DNA of 64,000 bases, taken from assembly GCA_034002905.1 (NCBI GenBank), contig JAVEZQ010000001.1, positions 248,001-312,000 on the forward strand, given 5' to 3'. Below are positions 8,166 through 16,275 of this stretch, piece after piece. Both the position numbers and the translations under genes were made by a program. The notes under the pieces are model-generated. The model did not search any database. It was given only the letters and a program-made list of their open reading frames with translations, and was not told the DNA's origin. Every line of letters starts with the position of its first letter. Position 1 is the first letter of the stretch. The stretch comes from UBA8914 sp034002905 (GTDB lineage Bacteria; Pseudomonadota; Alphaproteobacteria; UBA9219).

Positions 8166-9068
8166 TTATGACCCGAGACCTGCCGCTGGTTTTGTGACGG
8201 GCTCGCACTTAAAGATTTTCCGAAGATGATTCAAACATGGTGTCGGCGAAGTGTAAGCCGCCGCGATATGATCTTGCCGACGTGATAACTCATCGATGAT
8301 TTGATGTCTCATTCCGAAATGTATTTTGGCATCCTTGTATTTGAACAAGGTATCTACGGCACCAGCAAGCGTGTCTTTCGAAAGTGAAGCTATTTTGTTT
8401 GCTGATTTTGCAACTTCATCCAGATCGAGGTGGAAATGGTTATTTGTGAAGATCATATCTTGCCAAAAACTTCGCGATTTTGATGGAAAGAAATCGTCCA
8501 GTTTTTCCAAGCTCATCCCAGCGTTGTCGCAACAATAGACAATGGGGTTTGTTTTAACTTCGGCTGTAGCATACTTGTCTGACGTAACAATAAAGTTCTG
8601 GTCGTGAACATCCCACACACCAACAAGTACATGATAGGGGAGATAGGCGGAAATATAAGCGCTAATCGGCGCAGCAAATTGCACACAGCGTTTCTCATAA
8701 GTAATTTGCTCGAGACGTTCGGGTTTTTCACCAATAACGGGCGAGAAGATGGGGTGTGTGCCATTGTGCCAGAAGCCATTCCAGATTTTTGACTGAGGCA
8801 CATCGATGCCGCATAGTTCGGCAACACTGTGGCTAAAGTCTTCAGCTGCGGAGTCTATGGGGCTCCTTAATTTGATTGCGCCATAACATGATATGCTGGG
8901 GCTGTAGGACCAAGCGGTTGGGAGACGGTGCGTGCGAAGATTATTATATCCCTGACGGAGCATTTTATCTTGGTCCAGATAAACGAGACCAAGCTCTTCG
9001 CAGACTTTCTTCAACTGCTGTTGAACAAGGCTCAAAGGAGCAGGTGCTTTACATATCGAGATGGTCAC
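8166..9068 (-). CDS. Unknown protein with kinase-like (HipA/PI3K-type) motifs
   Basis: This is a 300-residue soluble protein with no confident family assignment. The middle contains VGVWDVHDQNFIVT and, about 20 residues later, VYCCDNAGMS. The spacing and residues resemble the catalytic loop (D-x-H-x-x-N) and the metal-binding D of HipA-like and PI3/4-kinase-like folds. The N-terminal half could hold the nucleotide-binding lobe (YGAIKLRSPIDSAAEDFSHS). The C-terminal third is helical. A GTG start at 9068 has GAG upstream. It is more A/T-rich than neighbouring chvG, which may mean recent acquisition. No antitoxin-like partner gene lies beside it. The function is not known; kinase activity is an inference. 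Confidence 0.6.
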   Translation of the reverse strand: MTISICKAPAPLSLVQQQLKKVCEELGLVYLDQDKMLRQGYNNLRTHRLPTAWSYSPSISCYGAIKLRSPIDSAAEDFSHSVAELCGIDVPQSKIWNGFWHNGTHPIFSPVIGEKPERLEQITYEKRCVQFAAPISAYISAYLPYHVLVGVWDVHDQNFIVTSDKYATAEVKTNPIVYCCDNAGMSLEKLDDFFPSKSRSFWQDMIFTNNHFHLDLDEVAKSANKIASLSKDTLAGAVDTLFKYKDAKIHFGMRHQIIDELSRRQDHIAAAYTSPTPCLNHLRKIFKCEPVTKPAAGLGS

Positions 9069-9466
9069 AGCGAAATCTCATTAAATCAATAAGTTCAACT
9101 ATCTGCTTATGATATCAAATAAGCTTGAAACTAAAGAGTCATTTCTGATAGCCCCTTGAAATGAATGCGATTTCAAAATGATTTTCTGCATATTACCGCG
9201 TTTGCTTGTCCGATTAGGGTTCAAGTGGTGTGGGTGATTATCCATCTCAATGTATATGAGGACACGTCGACTTTTTCCTATTGCACCGCAGCATAACAGA
9301 GGATGTTTTTTCGCGCTTTTTTGTGGAGTTTCCTTGCGTAACGTTTTGAAGGGGCTTATGGTGCTGAGCGAAGATTTCCTCTTGCCGTTCGGCGCATCCG
9401 TGTTCTTCGGAGTCTCGTGCGGTGTCCTTTTTGTCTTGCCTTATCAATCCAAGGAGTTCTCAGCCT
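9069..9466. other. Intergenic leader upstream of phaA
   Basis: About 400 bases lie between the divergent kinase-like gene and phaA. No convincing ORF was found. The visible signals are TTGCACCGCAGCATAA at 9281-9296, resembling PHB-regulator operators, and the phaA ribosome site AAGGAG at 9451-9456. Confidence 0.55.
9281..9296 (+). promoter_or_regulatory. Possible PhaR-type operator
   Basis: The sequence TTGCACCGCAGCATAA has the TGC-N3-GCA arrangement seen in operators of PhaR/AniA, the PHB repressor. It lies about 170 bases before phaA. The match is by eye and short, and phaR is not in the window. Confidence 0.3.
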
Positions 9467-10639
9467 ATGAGCAATATTGTTATTGTCAGTGCAGCCCGCA
9501 CAGCTGTTGGTTCGTTTAACGGTGCGTTTGCTTCGCGTGCCGCTTTCCAGCTTGGCGCCGATGCTATTAAAGAAGCCCTGACTCGTGGTAAAGTAAATCC
9601 TGCCGAAGTGGACGAAGTGATCATGGGGCAGGTGTTGTCCGGTGGTTTGGGTATGGGCCCCGCGCGTCAGGCGGCTATGGCGGCTGGCGTCCCTGAGGAC
9701 AAGACTGCCTATGCCGTCAACCAGATTTGCGGTTCAGGTCTTCGCTCGGTCGCGAATGGAATGATGTCGATTATCTCCGGCGATGCCAATATCGTCGTGG
9801 CGGGCGGTATGGAAAATATGTCCTTGTCCCATCACTCGATGTTCCTTCGCAATGGCGTCCGTATGGGCCCCGGTACATTGATCGACAACATGGTCAATGA
9901 TGGCCTGACTGACGTGTTTAACCAATATCACATGGGTGTAACGGCTGAAAATATCGCCGAGAAGTATGGTATCACCCGCGAGATGCAGGACATCTTTGCG
10001 ACGGAATCGCAGCTGAAGGCCGAAGTGGCCCAGAAGGCGAACAAGTTTGCGGATGAAATTGTCCCTGTCATTATCCCGAACAAGAAGGGAGATATCACGG
10101 TTTCGGCTGATGAATATCCCAAACATGGCACGACGGTCGAAAGTCTCGCGAAACTAAAGCCTGCCTTTAAGAAGGACGGGACGGTGACGGCGGGCAACGC
10201 TTCTGGCATCAATGACGGCGGCGCAGCTGTTGTGTTGATGACTGAAGCTGAGGCTGCCAAACGTGGCTTGACACCGCTGGCCCGTATCGTCTCATGGGCG
10301 ACCGCTGGTGTCGATCCGAAGCTTATGGGCCTTGGCCCCGTGCCAGCCAGCCAAAAGGCCTTGAAGAAGGCCGGATGGAACATAGCTGATCTCGATTTGA
10401 TCGAAGCGAACGAGGCTTTTGCCGTTCAATCGATTGCGGTGAACAAAGACATGGGCTGGGATGTTGCGAAAGTCAACGTCAATGGCGGTGCTGTCGCCCT
10501 CGGTCATCCCATCGGTATGTCGGGTTGCCGCGTTTTGATTACCTTGCTGTACGAAATGCAAAAGCGTGGCAGCAAGAAGGGGCTCACAACCCTGTGCATC
10601 GGTGGTGGTATGGGCATCGCCATGTGTGTGGAGCGCTAA
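9467..10639 (+). CDS. phaA: Acetyl-CoA C-acetyltransferase (beta-ketothiolase)
   Basis: PhaA condenses two acetyl-CoA to acetoacetyl-CoA, the first step of polyhydroxybutyrate synthesis. The 390-residue thiolase has the acyl-accepting cysteine in NQICGSGLRS, the GHPIGMSGCR histidine block, and the C-terminal proton-shuttling cysteine in LCIGGGMGIA. The start at 9467 matches the family N-terminus MSNIVIVSAARTAVGSF and has AAGGAG ten bases upstream; a longer in-frame reading back to 9422 is not needed. The order phaA, tautomerase, phaB on one strand with short gaps indicates one operon. Confidence 0.96.
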   Translation: MSNIVIVSAARTAVGSFNGAFASRAAFQLGADAIKEALTRGKVNPAEVDEVIMGQVLSGGLGMGPARQAAMAAGVPEDKTAYAVNQICGSGLRSVANGMMSIISGDANIVVAGGMENMSLSHHSMFLRNGVRMGPGTLIDNMVNDGLTDVFNQYHMGVTAENIAEKYGITREMQDIFATESQLKAEVAQKANKFADEIVPVIIPNKKGDITVSADEYPKHGTTVESLAKLKPAFKKDGTVTAGNASGINDGGAAVVLMTEAEAAKRGLTPLARIVSWATAGVDPKLMGLGPVPASQKALKKAGWNIADLDLIEANEAFAVQSIAVNKDMGWDVAKVNVNGGAVALGHPIGMSGCRVLITLLYEMQKRGSKKGLTTLCIGGGMGIAMCVER

Positions 10640-10659
10640 GTCAATCGCAGACAGTAGAC

Positions 10660-10896
10660 ATGCCTATCGTTCATATTGATATACTCAAGCGTCCCGTGGC
10701 GGCTAAGCGCAAGTTGGCTCGTGCCGTCACGGACGCGATAGTTTCATCGCTGGGTGTTAGCCCTGAATCGATATGCCTTGTCATTCATGAAATGGCGGCT
10801 GAGGATTATTCCGTCGCTGGTGAGCTTTATGCGGATAAAAAAGCGACAAAGCCTCCAAAATCAAAATCCCAGATCAAGAAGAGAGCCAAGAAGTAA
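10660..10896 (+). CDS. 4-oxalocrotonate tautomerase family protein
   Basis: This is a 78-residue protein beginning Met-Pro-Ile-Val-His-Ile. After Met removal Pro1 would be the catalytic base of the tautomerase superfamily, and the basic residues KRPVAAKRKLA fit the N-terminal helix. The C-terminus is a lysine-rich tail (KKATKPPKSKSQIKKRAKK), unusual for the family; it could bind a polyanion or a granule surface. It lies between phaA (20 bases upstream) and phaB (13 bases downstream), so it is co-transcribed with the PHB genes. The substrate is unknown. Confidence 0.82.
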   Translation: MPIVHIDILKRPVAAKRKLARAVTDAIVSSLGVSPESICLVIHEMAAEDYSVAGELYADKKATKPPKSKSQIKKRAKK

Positions 10897-10909
10897 GGAA
10901 ACGCAGAAC

Positions 10910-11653
10910 ATGACTAAGAAGATTGAGAAAGCCCGTGTCGTCGTCGTGACTGGTGGAACGCGTGGCATTGGTGCCGCGATCAGCAAGACCCTGCATGGGT
11001 TTGGATATAAGGTTGCGGCAACTTATATGGGCAATGACGCCGCTGCCAAGGAGTTTAAGGCGAAAACGGGCATCGATGCGGTTTATAAGTTTGATGTCAG
11101 CGACTATGACGCCTGTGCCGAAAACATTGCCAAGATTGAAAAGGATCTGGGGCCGGTCGATATCCTCGTCAACAATGCCGGCATCACGCGCGACAGCTTT
11201 TTGCACAAGATGACGCCGAAGCAGTGGAATGAAGTCATTCGCACCAATCTCGACTCTGTTTTCAACATGACACGCCTCGTGATCGAAGGCATGCGGGATC
11301 GCGGCTTTGGGCGTGTGATCTCCATCAGCTCTATCAATGGTCTTGCGGGCGCCATGGGCCAGACCAATTATTCAGCAGCTAAGGCTGGCATTATCGGTTT
11401 TTCTAAGTCGCTCGCGCTTGAAGTGGCCAGCAAAGGTGTAACCGTCAATGTCATCGCGCCGGGCTATATTGATACAGATATGGTTCGTGCGATTGCGCCA
11501 GAGGTACTTGAAAAGATCGTCGCCAAGATCCCTGTCAAAAAGTTGGGCAATGCCGAAGGGATTGCGCGCCTCGTTGCTTTCTTGGCGAACGACGATAATG
11601 GCTTTACTACCGGGGCAACCTTTAACGTCAATGGCGGCCAGTATTTGGCGTAA
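10910..11653 (+). CDS. phaB: Acetoacetyl-CoA reductase
   Basis: PhaB reduces acetoacetyl-CoA to (R)-3-hydroxybutyryl-CoA with NADPH for PHB synthesis. The 247-residue short-chain dehydrogenase has the cofactor motif TGGTRGIGAAI, the NNAG motif, catalytic Ser in SISSINGLAGAMGQ, and the YSAAK Tyr/Lys pair. The start at 10910 has a GGA-rich site just upstream. The protein resembles PhaB more than FabG, and its place behind phaA supports this. The PHB synthase phaC is not in the window. The operon ends at a strong hairpin. Confidence 0.93.
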   Translation: MTKKIEKARVVVVTGGTRGIGAAISKTLHGFGYKVAATYMGNDAAAKEFKAKTGIDAVYKFDVSDYDACAENIAKIEKDLGPVDILVNNAGITRDSFLHKMTPKQWNEVIRTNLDSVFNMTRLVIEGMRDRGFGRVISISSINGLAGAMGQTNYSAAKAGIIGFSKSLALEVASKGVTVNVIAPGYIDTDMVRAIAPEVLEKIVAKIPVKKLGNAEGIARLVAFLANDDNGFTTGATFNVNGGQYLA

Positions 11654-11667
11654 GGACTGATTTAGTT

Positions 11668-11706
11668 ACAAAAAAAAGGCGAAGGGGCTATCCTCCTCGC
11701 CTTTTT
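11668..11706. terminator. Bidirectional terminator between phaB and MCP gene
   Basis: AAAAAGGCGA pairs with TCGCCTTTTT around an inner GG/CC-rich arm. The run of A on one side and of T on the other lets the hairpin work for both convergent genes. Confidence 0.85.
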
Positions 11707-11723
11707 GTTTGTCTTCTTGCGGA

Positions 11724-13211
11724 CTAAGCCTTGCGGACTTTTTGCAGGAATTCTTCGACCTTACTGCCCAAAAGGGAGGATTGTTCGGTCAGCTTGATCG
11801 CAGCTTTTTGAACATTGTCCGCAATTTTACCCGTGTCCTCGGCAGAACGACTTACCCCGCCAATGTTATTGGAAACATCCTTGGTTCCTGTCGTTGCTTC
11901 CGAGATATTGCGGGCGATTTCTTGTGTTGCGGCCCCTTGCTCTTCGACAGCAGAGGCGATCCGTGTGGAGACTTCATTGATCCCGACAATAGTCTCTCGG
12001 ATTTTTTCGATCTCGCTGACGGCCGTGTTGGTCGCTTGCTGAACATTGCTGATCTGGGAGGTGATCTCTTCGGTTGCTTTCGCTGTTTGTGTTGCCAGAG
12101 ATTTAACTTCGCTCGCGACAACGGCAAAGCCCTTGCCCGCTTCGCCTGCACGGGCTGCTTCGATCGTTGCGTTGAGGGCAAGAAGGTTCGTTTGACTTGC
12201 AATTTCGCCAATCAGATTGATGACCTGACCAATCTTTTCAGACATTTCGGCAAGGTCGCGAACGGTTTTGTTTGTTGTGGTGGCCTGTTCAACCGCTCGG
12301 TTCGTAATGTCACTCGACTCCGAGACTTGACGCGTGATTTCGGAGATAGAGGAAGTGAGTTCCTCTGTTGCCGTTGCAACGGTTTCCATATTGGCCGAGG
12401 TTTGTTCGGCTGCCGCCGCTACAGTGTTGGTCATACTGCTGGATTCTCGTGATGTCTTGGCAAGCGTATCTGAATCAAGCTTCATATCCTTGGCTGACTT
12501 GCTAACATCATCAACAACGACCTTGACCGAGTCCTCAAAGTTTTGGGCCAGAACCAGCATTTCGTTTCGTCGCTGCCGTATGACGCCACGGATAATCCAC
12601 CACAACAAGCTGTAAACAACAGCAAGGCCTATAATAGAGGTAAAAAGGTTGTTGCGTTTGATGGAAGCGATGTCTTCGGCCAGCCTATCACGTGAATTCT
12701 TCGTATCCTCTTTGTACAGTTTGATGATCTCCGCGAGGTCGTCACGTATTTTGGAGCGCATGCTCCCCGCTTTGCTCATAAGAGGAAGGCCGTCTTGCTC
12801 TTGCGCTTTGAGCGCGAAAGACTCCTTTACGAGTTTGTCATAATTATCAAGCTGCACGAAGGCATCGTCAATTATAACCTTGCGTGCGGGGTTCTGGATA
12901 AGTTCTTGCATGCTGGCCAGTTTTTCGCGAACCTCCTTGTAAACCGCTTCATAGTTGTTTTTGGCAGATGTATCGTTCCTTGCCAGAAAGACAGATTTAA
13001 CGGCACCTTCAAGTCGGTTCAGGGCAGAGCGCCCCTCAAGAGCCATAACGGTTCTCGTAACGTAACGGTCCATAATGGTGGTGGTGTTTGCGTCAATTTC
13101 CGAGAAACCGATCCTTGCGGAGGTAACCAGAAAAAGGCAGACGAGGAGTACGAGACTTTGCGGCAAGAATATTTTGACCATCAGGCTGCTGTTGCTCCAC
13201 CAATGTATCAT
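11724..13211 (-). CDS. Methyl-accepting chemotaxis protein without HAMP domain
   Basis: This membrane chemoreceptor signals to CheA/CheW. It has TM1 near the N-terminus, a ~155-residue four-helix-bundle-type periplasmic domain, TM2 (VYSLLWWIIRGVI), then directly a coiled-coil signalling domain. The conserved hairpin tip is VINLIGEIASQTNLLALNAT, continuing into EAARAGEAGKGFAVVA. The stretch after TM2 is too short for a normal ~50-residue HAMP domain, so the signal probably passes straight from TM2. No C-terminal CheR-docking pentapeptide is seen. ATG 13211 has GGAG six bases upstream; ATG 13223 is an alternative. It faces away from the MSHA-like genes across an A/T-rich gap (13224-13456). Confidence 0.92.
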   Translation of the reverse strand: MIHWWSNSSLMVKIFLPQSLVLLVCLFLVTSARIGFSEIDANTTTIMDRYVTRTVMALEGRSALNRLEGAVKSVFLARNDTSAKNNYEAVYKEVREKLASMQELIQNPARKVIIDDAFVQLDNYDKLVKESFALKAQEQDGLPLMSKAGSMRSKIRDDLAEIIKLYKEDTKNSRDRLAEDIASIKRNNLFTSIIGLAVVYSLLWWIIRGVIRQRRNEMLVLAQNFEDSVKVVVDDVSKSAKDMKLDSDTLAKTSRESSSMTNTVAAAAEQTSANMETVATATEELTSSISEITRQVSESSDITNRAVEQATTTNKTVRDLAEMSEKIGQVINLIGEIASQTNLLALNATIEAARAGEAGKGFAVVASEVKSLATQTAKATEEITSQISNVQQATNTAVSEIEKIRETIVGINEVSTRIASAVEEQGAATQEIARNISEATTGTKDVSNNIGGVSRSAEDTGKIADNVQKAAIKLTEQSSLLGSKVEEFLQKVRKA

Positions 13212-13456
13212 CGAACGCTCCATCAGAAGTAAGTTAATATGCGTGAATGATTAAATAAACATGGTAAACAAAATGTTACTTGAAATATATTCGCGTATGT
13301 ATATTGATCTTATTCTTTAAATAAATGCTATTGGTTTAGGATACTCATATTTTAGACTATTATTTATTTTGTACATTATTTATTCCATATCAAGTGAATA
13401 ATGACAAAGCATTCAGAATTGAAATGACATCAGAAAGCAGATATACGATTCATTCC

Positions 13457-14407
13457 ATGAGCGTATTATTCGAAGCCCTGCAAAAAGCTAACCACGAGTA
13501 TCGTGCACAAAAAACACCAGTTATTGTGCCTTTAACGCGCGTTTCCTCCACGTTGTCTATTGTCACGCCGTCGCGAATTATAGTTGTTGCCGCACTTGTT
13601 TTACTTTTGATCAGTGCCACCAGCGCTGCTTTATATTTCCTTCCCATGCTGAGTTCTTTGCCGGATCGTGTACCCAAGAAAGATCAAGCGGAACTGTCAT
13701 CACGTAATGACGCACAAGAAAACAATGACGCTGGTAGGGAAGGGATTAGTTTACCGATCGAGAGTTTGAACCCTGACGCCGATTTGGATGGAAAAGCCGA
13801 GGCTGTTATGGACAGCCTAGCAGACCTTGCCGTTGTATCTGGTCCCCTTTCTTCTACTCAGGAGGATGTCGGACAGGGAAAGTCATCTTCCGGAATTGTT
13901 GTAACACGTGCGCCGTCCCGTCTTTCTGTTGCTCTTGAGCGAGCCCGTCAGGCGGAGGCTGAGAGAGCGTGGACGGAAGCGCTTGCCTACTACAGCAAAG
14001 CCTTGTCGATTGATGCCGAGAATATCGAGGCGCAACAGGGAAAAATATATGCCCTCGGACGTCGCGCTTTTCCACGGGATATTGCCCTTTTAAATGAAAT
14101 CGTAGCTGAAAACCCAGATTCAGCGCCGACCTATATTGCTCTGGCGCACAGTATGGTCAAACGCGGACAGCTCACACAGGCGCTTTCTTATTGGAAGCAA
14201 GCACTCGCGCTGGACCCTGAAAACAGCGACTATCAAACTGGGCTTGGGATTCTTTACGACAAGATGGGCAAGCACGAACAGGCAATTAAGTCCTATCGTG
14301 CCGTCGAGCCGCCAGTTCCGGCCTCTGTGCGCGAGAGACTTGCGTTTCTGCAGGTGTTGATGGAGCAGCAGCGCAAGGATGAATCCGAAAATGGCGGAGG
14401 AGAGTAG
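13457..14407 (+). CDS. MshN-like TPR protein of the pilus locus
   Basis: This inner-membrane anchored protein begins MSVLFEALQKANHEY, a start seen in GspB/MshN-type proteins. One TM segment (about 35-58, IIVVAALVLLLISATSAAL) is followed by a low-complexity linker and three to four TPR units (ALERARQAEAERAWTEALAY, ALAHSMVKRGQLTQALSYWK). TPRs usually mediate assembly contacts. It stops six bases before the MshM ATPase gene. An upstream in-frame GTG (13394) or ATG (13424) could extend it by 21 or 11 residues, but 13457 gives the family-like start. The MshN assignment rests on context and architecture. Confidence 0.72.
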   Translation: MSVLFEALQKANHEYRAQKTPVIVPLTRVSSTLSIVTPSRIIVVAALVLLLISATSAALYFLPMLSSLPDRVPKKDQAELSSRNDAQENNDAGREGISLPIESLNPDADLDGKAEAVMDSLADLAVVSGPLSSTQEDVGQGKSSSGIVVTRAPSRLSVALERARQAEAERAWTEALAYYSKALSIDAENIEAQQGKIYALGRRAFPRDIALLNEIVAENPDSAPTYIALAHSMVKRGQLTQALSYWKQALALDPENSDYQTGLGILYDKMGKHEQAIKSYRAVEPPVPASVRERLAFLQVLMEQQRKDESENGGGE

Positions 14408-14413
14408 GTTCGT

Positions 14414-15301
14414 ATGCCCTTTCTCAAGCACTTTGGATTAAAGGATTACCCATTTGGCCTCACGCCGAATACAGGGCTTTATTATCCGTCGGCGGAGATG
14501 GAGGCGATCCTCACCGCGCTTTGTTTTTCCCTTTCGCGGGGCGATGGCTTGATCAAGGTCGTCGGTGAAGTAGGAACGGGTAAAACCTTGCTGGCGCGCT
14601 TGTTGCTTGAGCGGTTAAAAAAGAAATCGGTCGAAGTTGCCTATTTCCCCGTGCCCTATGCCATTGCGCCGCGAGATATTCCAGAACGCATTGTCTACGA
14701 GTTCGGGATCAAGCTTAAGAAAAGCGAAAATCCGGCGGAAGCTCTCAATCGTTTTCTGTTGACGCAGCACGCGGCCGGGCGCCGTATCATTCTGGTGATT
14801 GATGAAGCGCAATCTTTGGGCAGGGAAGGTCTTGAAGCCGTTAGACTTCTCACAAATCTGGAAACGAAAACGGACAAGTTGTTGCAGATCATTTTGTTCG
14901 GACAGCCAGAACTGGACATGTTGCTTGCCACACCGGATATGCGCCAGTTTTTGCAAAGGGTTGTTTTTAGCTACAGGCTTGTTGCGCTGGATCGGGCAAC
15001 CGTCGCCCGCTATTTGGGGTATCGCCTTAATCTTTGTCGCTACAAAGCGCGAAAATCAACCAAGGAGAAGTTACGACCGAACGAAACGGCGTGTGGCGTT
15101 CGGTTTCATCCATCTGCTGCCCGTCGGATAGCCAGTGTCAGTGCCGGCCTGCCACGTCTTGTGCATGTTCTGGCGGACAAAGCCCTTATGGCTTGTTATG
15201 TCGATGGGGCGCAGGATGTCGCTTTGCGTCATGTTCGCAAGGCGTGCCTTGAGACCGAAGGGGTCGCGTGGCACTGGCGTTTCTTTTGCAGGTTTATGTA
15301 A
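14414..15301 (+). CDS. mshM: MshM/ExeA-type AAA ATPase
   Basis: A 295-residue ATPase of the GspA/ExeA/MshM group, thought to help insert the secretin through the cell wall or energise assembly. It begins with the characteristic HFGLKDYPFGLTPNTGLYYPS. It has Walker A GEVGTGKT, Walker B ILVIDEAQSLG, and the sensor-like ILFGQPELD. Unlike ExeA it has no C-terminal peptidoglycan-binding domain or membrane segment, as in MshM. It follows the TPR gene by six bases and converges on the MshK-like gene. Confidence 0.88.
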   Translation: MPFLKHFGLKDYPFGLTPNTGLYYPSAEMEAILTALCFSLSRGDGLIKVVGEVGTGKTLLARLLLERLKKKSVEVAYFPVPYAIAPRDIPERIVYEFGIKLKKSENPAEALNRFLLTQHAAGRRIILVIDEAQSLGREGLEAVRLLTNLETKTDKLLQIILFGQPELDMLLATPDMRQFLQRVVFSYRLVALDRATVARYLGYRLNLCRYKARKSTKEKLRPNETACGVRFHPSAARRIASVSAGLPRLVHVLADKALMACYVDGAQDVALRHVRKACLETEGVAWHWRFFCRFM

Positions 15302-15307
15302 TTAAGC

Positions 15308-15709
15308 CTATTGCACTTCGCCCGTCAAAAGATTGAGGGCTTGATTTGTTCGCAGCTTCACCTGATCAACCACACGACCATTTTGCAAGGTAGCTTTAAG
15401 TCGGAGATAGTCGCGGCCGACTTCTTGTATGGTAAAGCGATCGTCGCGCATCTCTGGCGTCCACTTCTTTCCTTGAAGCCAGACAGACCATTGTGTCGGC
15501 GTGAAATAGAGAATGCTGTCCAGATGCAGGAGGTGTATCGGGCGTTGTAATTGTGTTTGTGGAAGCTGGGCATAGGACCGATTGATTTCGCTCGTCTCCT
15601 GTTTTGTGAAAAACAGAGAAGGGGATGACGCCCCGGCATTGCTTGTCGAAGGCTGGCTCAAAAACGCCAGAACCAAAGCTATTGCGGCAAACTTTTGTTG
15701 GCGATCCAT
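15308..15709 (-). CDS. MshK/PilP-like pilus assembly protein
   Basis: A 133-residue protein with an N-terminal signal peptide (AAIALVLAFLSQPSTSNAGA). The C-terminal segment, LHLDSILYFTPTQWSVWLQG followed by a beta-rich tail ending NQALNLLTGEVQ, resembles the small beta domain of MshK/GspC/PilP proteins that contact the secretin. It overlaps the upstream MshJ-like gene by 31 bases, implying translational coupling. The assignment depends mostly on position in the operon. Confidence 0.68.
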   Translation of the reverse strand: MDRQQKFAAIALVLAFLSQPSTSNAGASSPSLFFTKQETSEINRSYAQLPQTQLQRPIHLLHLDSILYFTPTQWSVWLQGKKWTPEMRDDRFTIQEVGRDYLRLKATLQNGRVVDQVKLRTNQALNLLTGEVQ

Positions 15710-16275
15710 TGATAGGATACTTTCAGCTGCAAGTTATAGGGTTGTATGGTTTTTGCCTCGCCGGAGGGGTTGAGTGGCGTGATTTCAAGCGCAGAAAGGG
15801 TGAGCTTGCCGGGCAGGCTATTCATTTGTTCAAGGAAGGAGAAGATGTCGCTATCAAGCGGCGCTTTTGCTTCAATCCTGATCTCGCTTTCGGTTAGGCC
15901 TTTTGTACGGCTTGCGGCTTGTGTGTTTTGCCATGGTTTGGGTTCGGACAACATAATTTTGATCTCGCTCATCCGCTGTGCCACGGCGAGCGCGTCAATT
16001 TGGCTAACAAGCTGCTTGCGGTCCGCTGGCGCAAGGAGGCGGGTGACTTCATCGAGTGTAATCGTTTTCTCAAGCTGGGCCGCTTTTTGTGTGTCTTCTT
16101 CCCACTGTTGAAGGCGATGCGAAAAGGAGGCCTGATCTTTTTCCAATCGTTCGGCTATGGCGTCCAAGTGCGCCATATATCGTTTAGACAGGAACGGGCT
16201 AGAGGTGCTTACCCCTACAAAGAAGATAAGAAGGAGAACCCACAAACCGTGATATTTGAAAAAAGATCTGATCAT
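15679..16275 (-). CDS. MshJ/PilO-like inner-membrane alignment protein
   Basis: This 198-residue protein has one N-terminal TM segment (YHGLWVLLLIFFVGVST), then a coiled coil (about 38-75) and a small ferredoxin-like domain ending VSYQWIANKSLPQ. That is the PilO/GspM/MshJ layout; such proteins pair with PilN to link platform and secretin. The start overlaps the end of mshI (ATGA type) and its end overlaps the MshK-like gene. Confidence 0.75.
   Translation of the reverse strand: MIRSFFKYHGLWVLLLIFFVGVSTSSPFLSKRYMAHLDAIAERLEKDQASFSHRLQQWEEDTQKAAQLEKTITLDEVTRLLAPADRKQLVSQIDALAVAQRMSEIKIMLSEPKPWQNTQAASRTKGLTESEIRIEAKAPLDSDIFSFLEQMNSLPGKLTLSALEITPLNPSGEAKTIQPYNLQLKVSYQWIANKSLPQ

Noticed and set aside
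11709..12452. Plus-strand frame opposite the chemoreceptor gene
   Set aside because: Antisense to the conserved MCP signalling domain; Cys/Gly/Phe-rich translation typical of an antisense frame.
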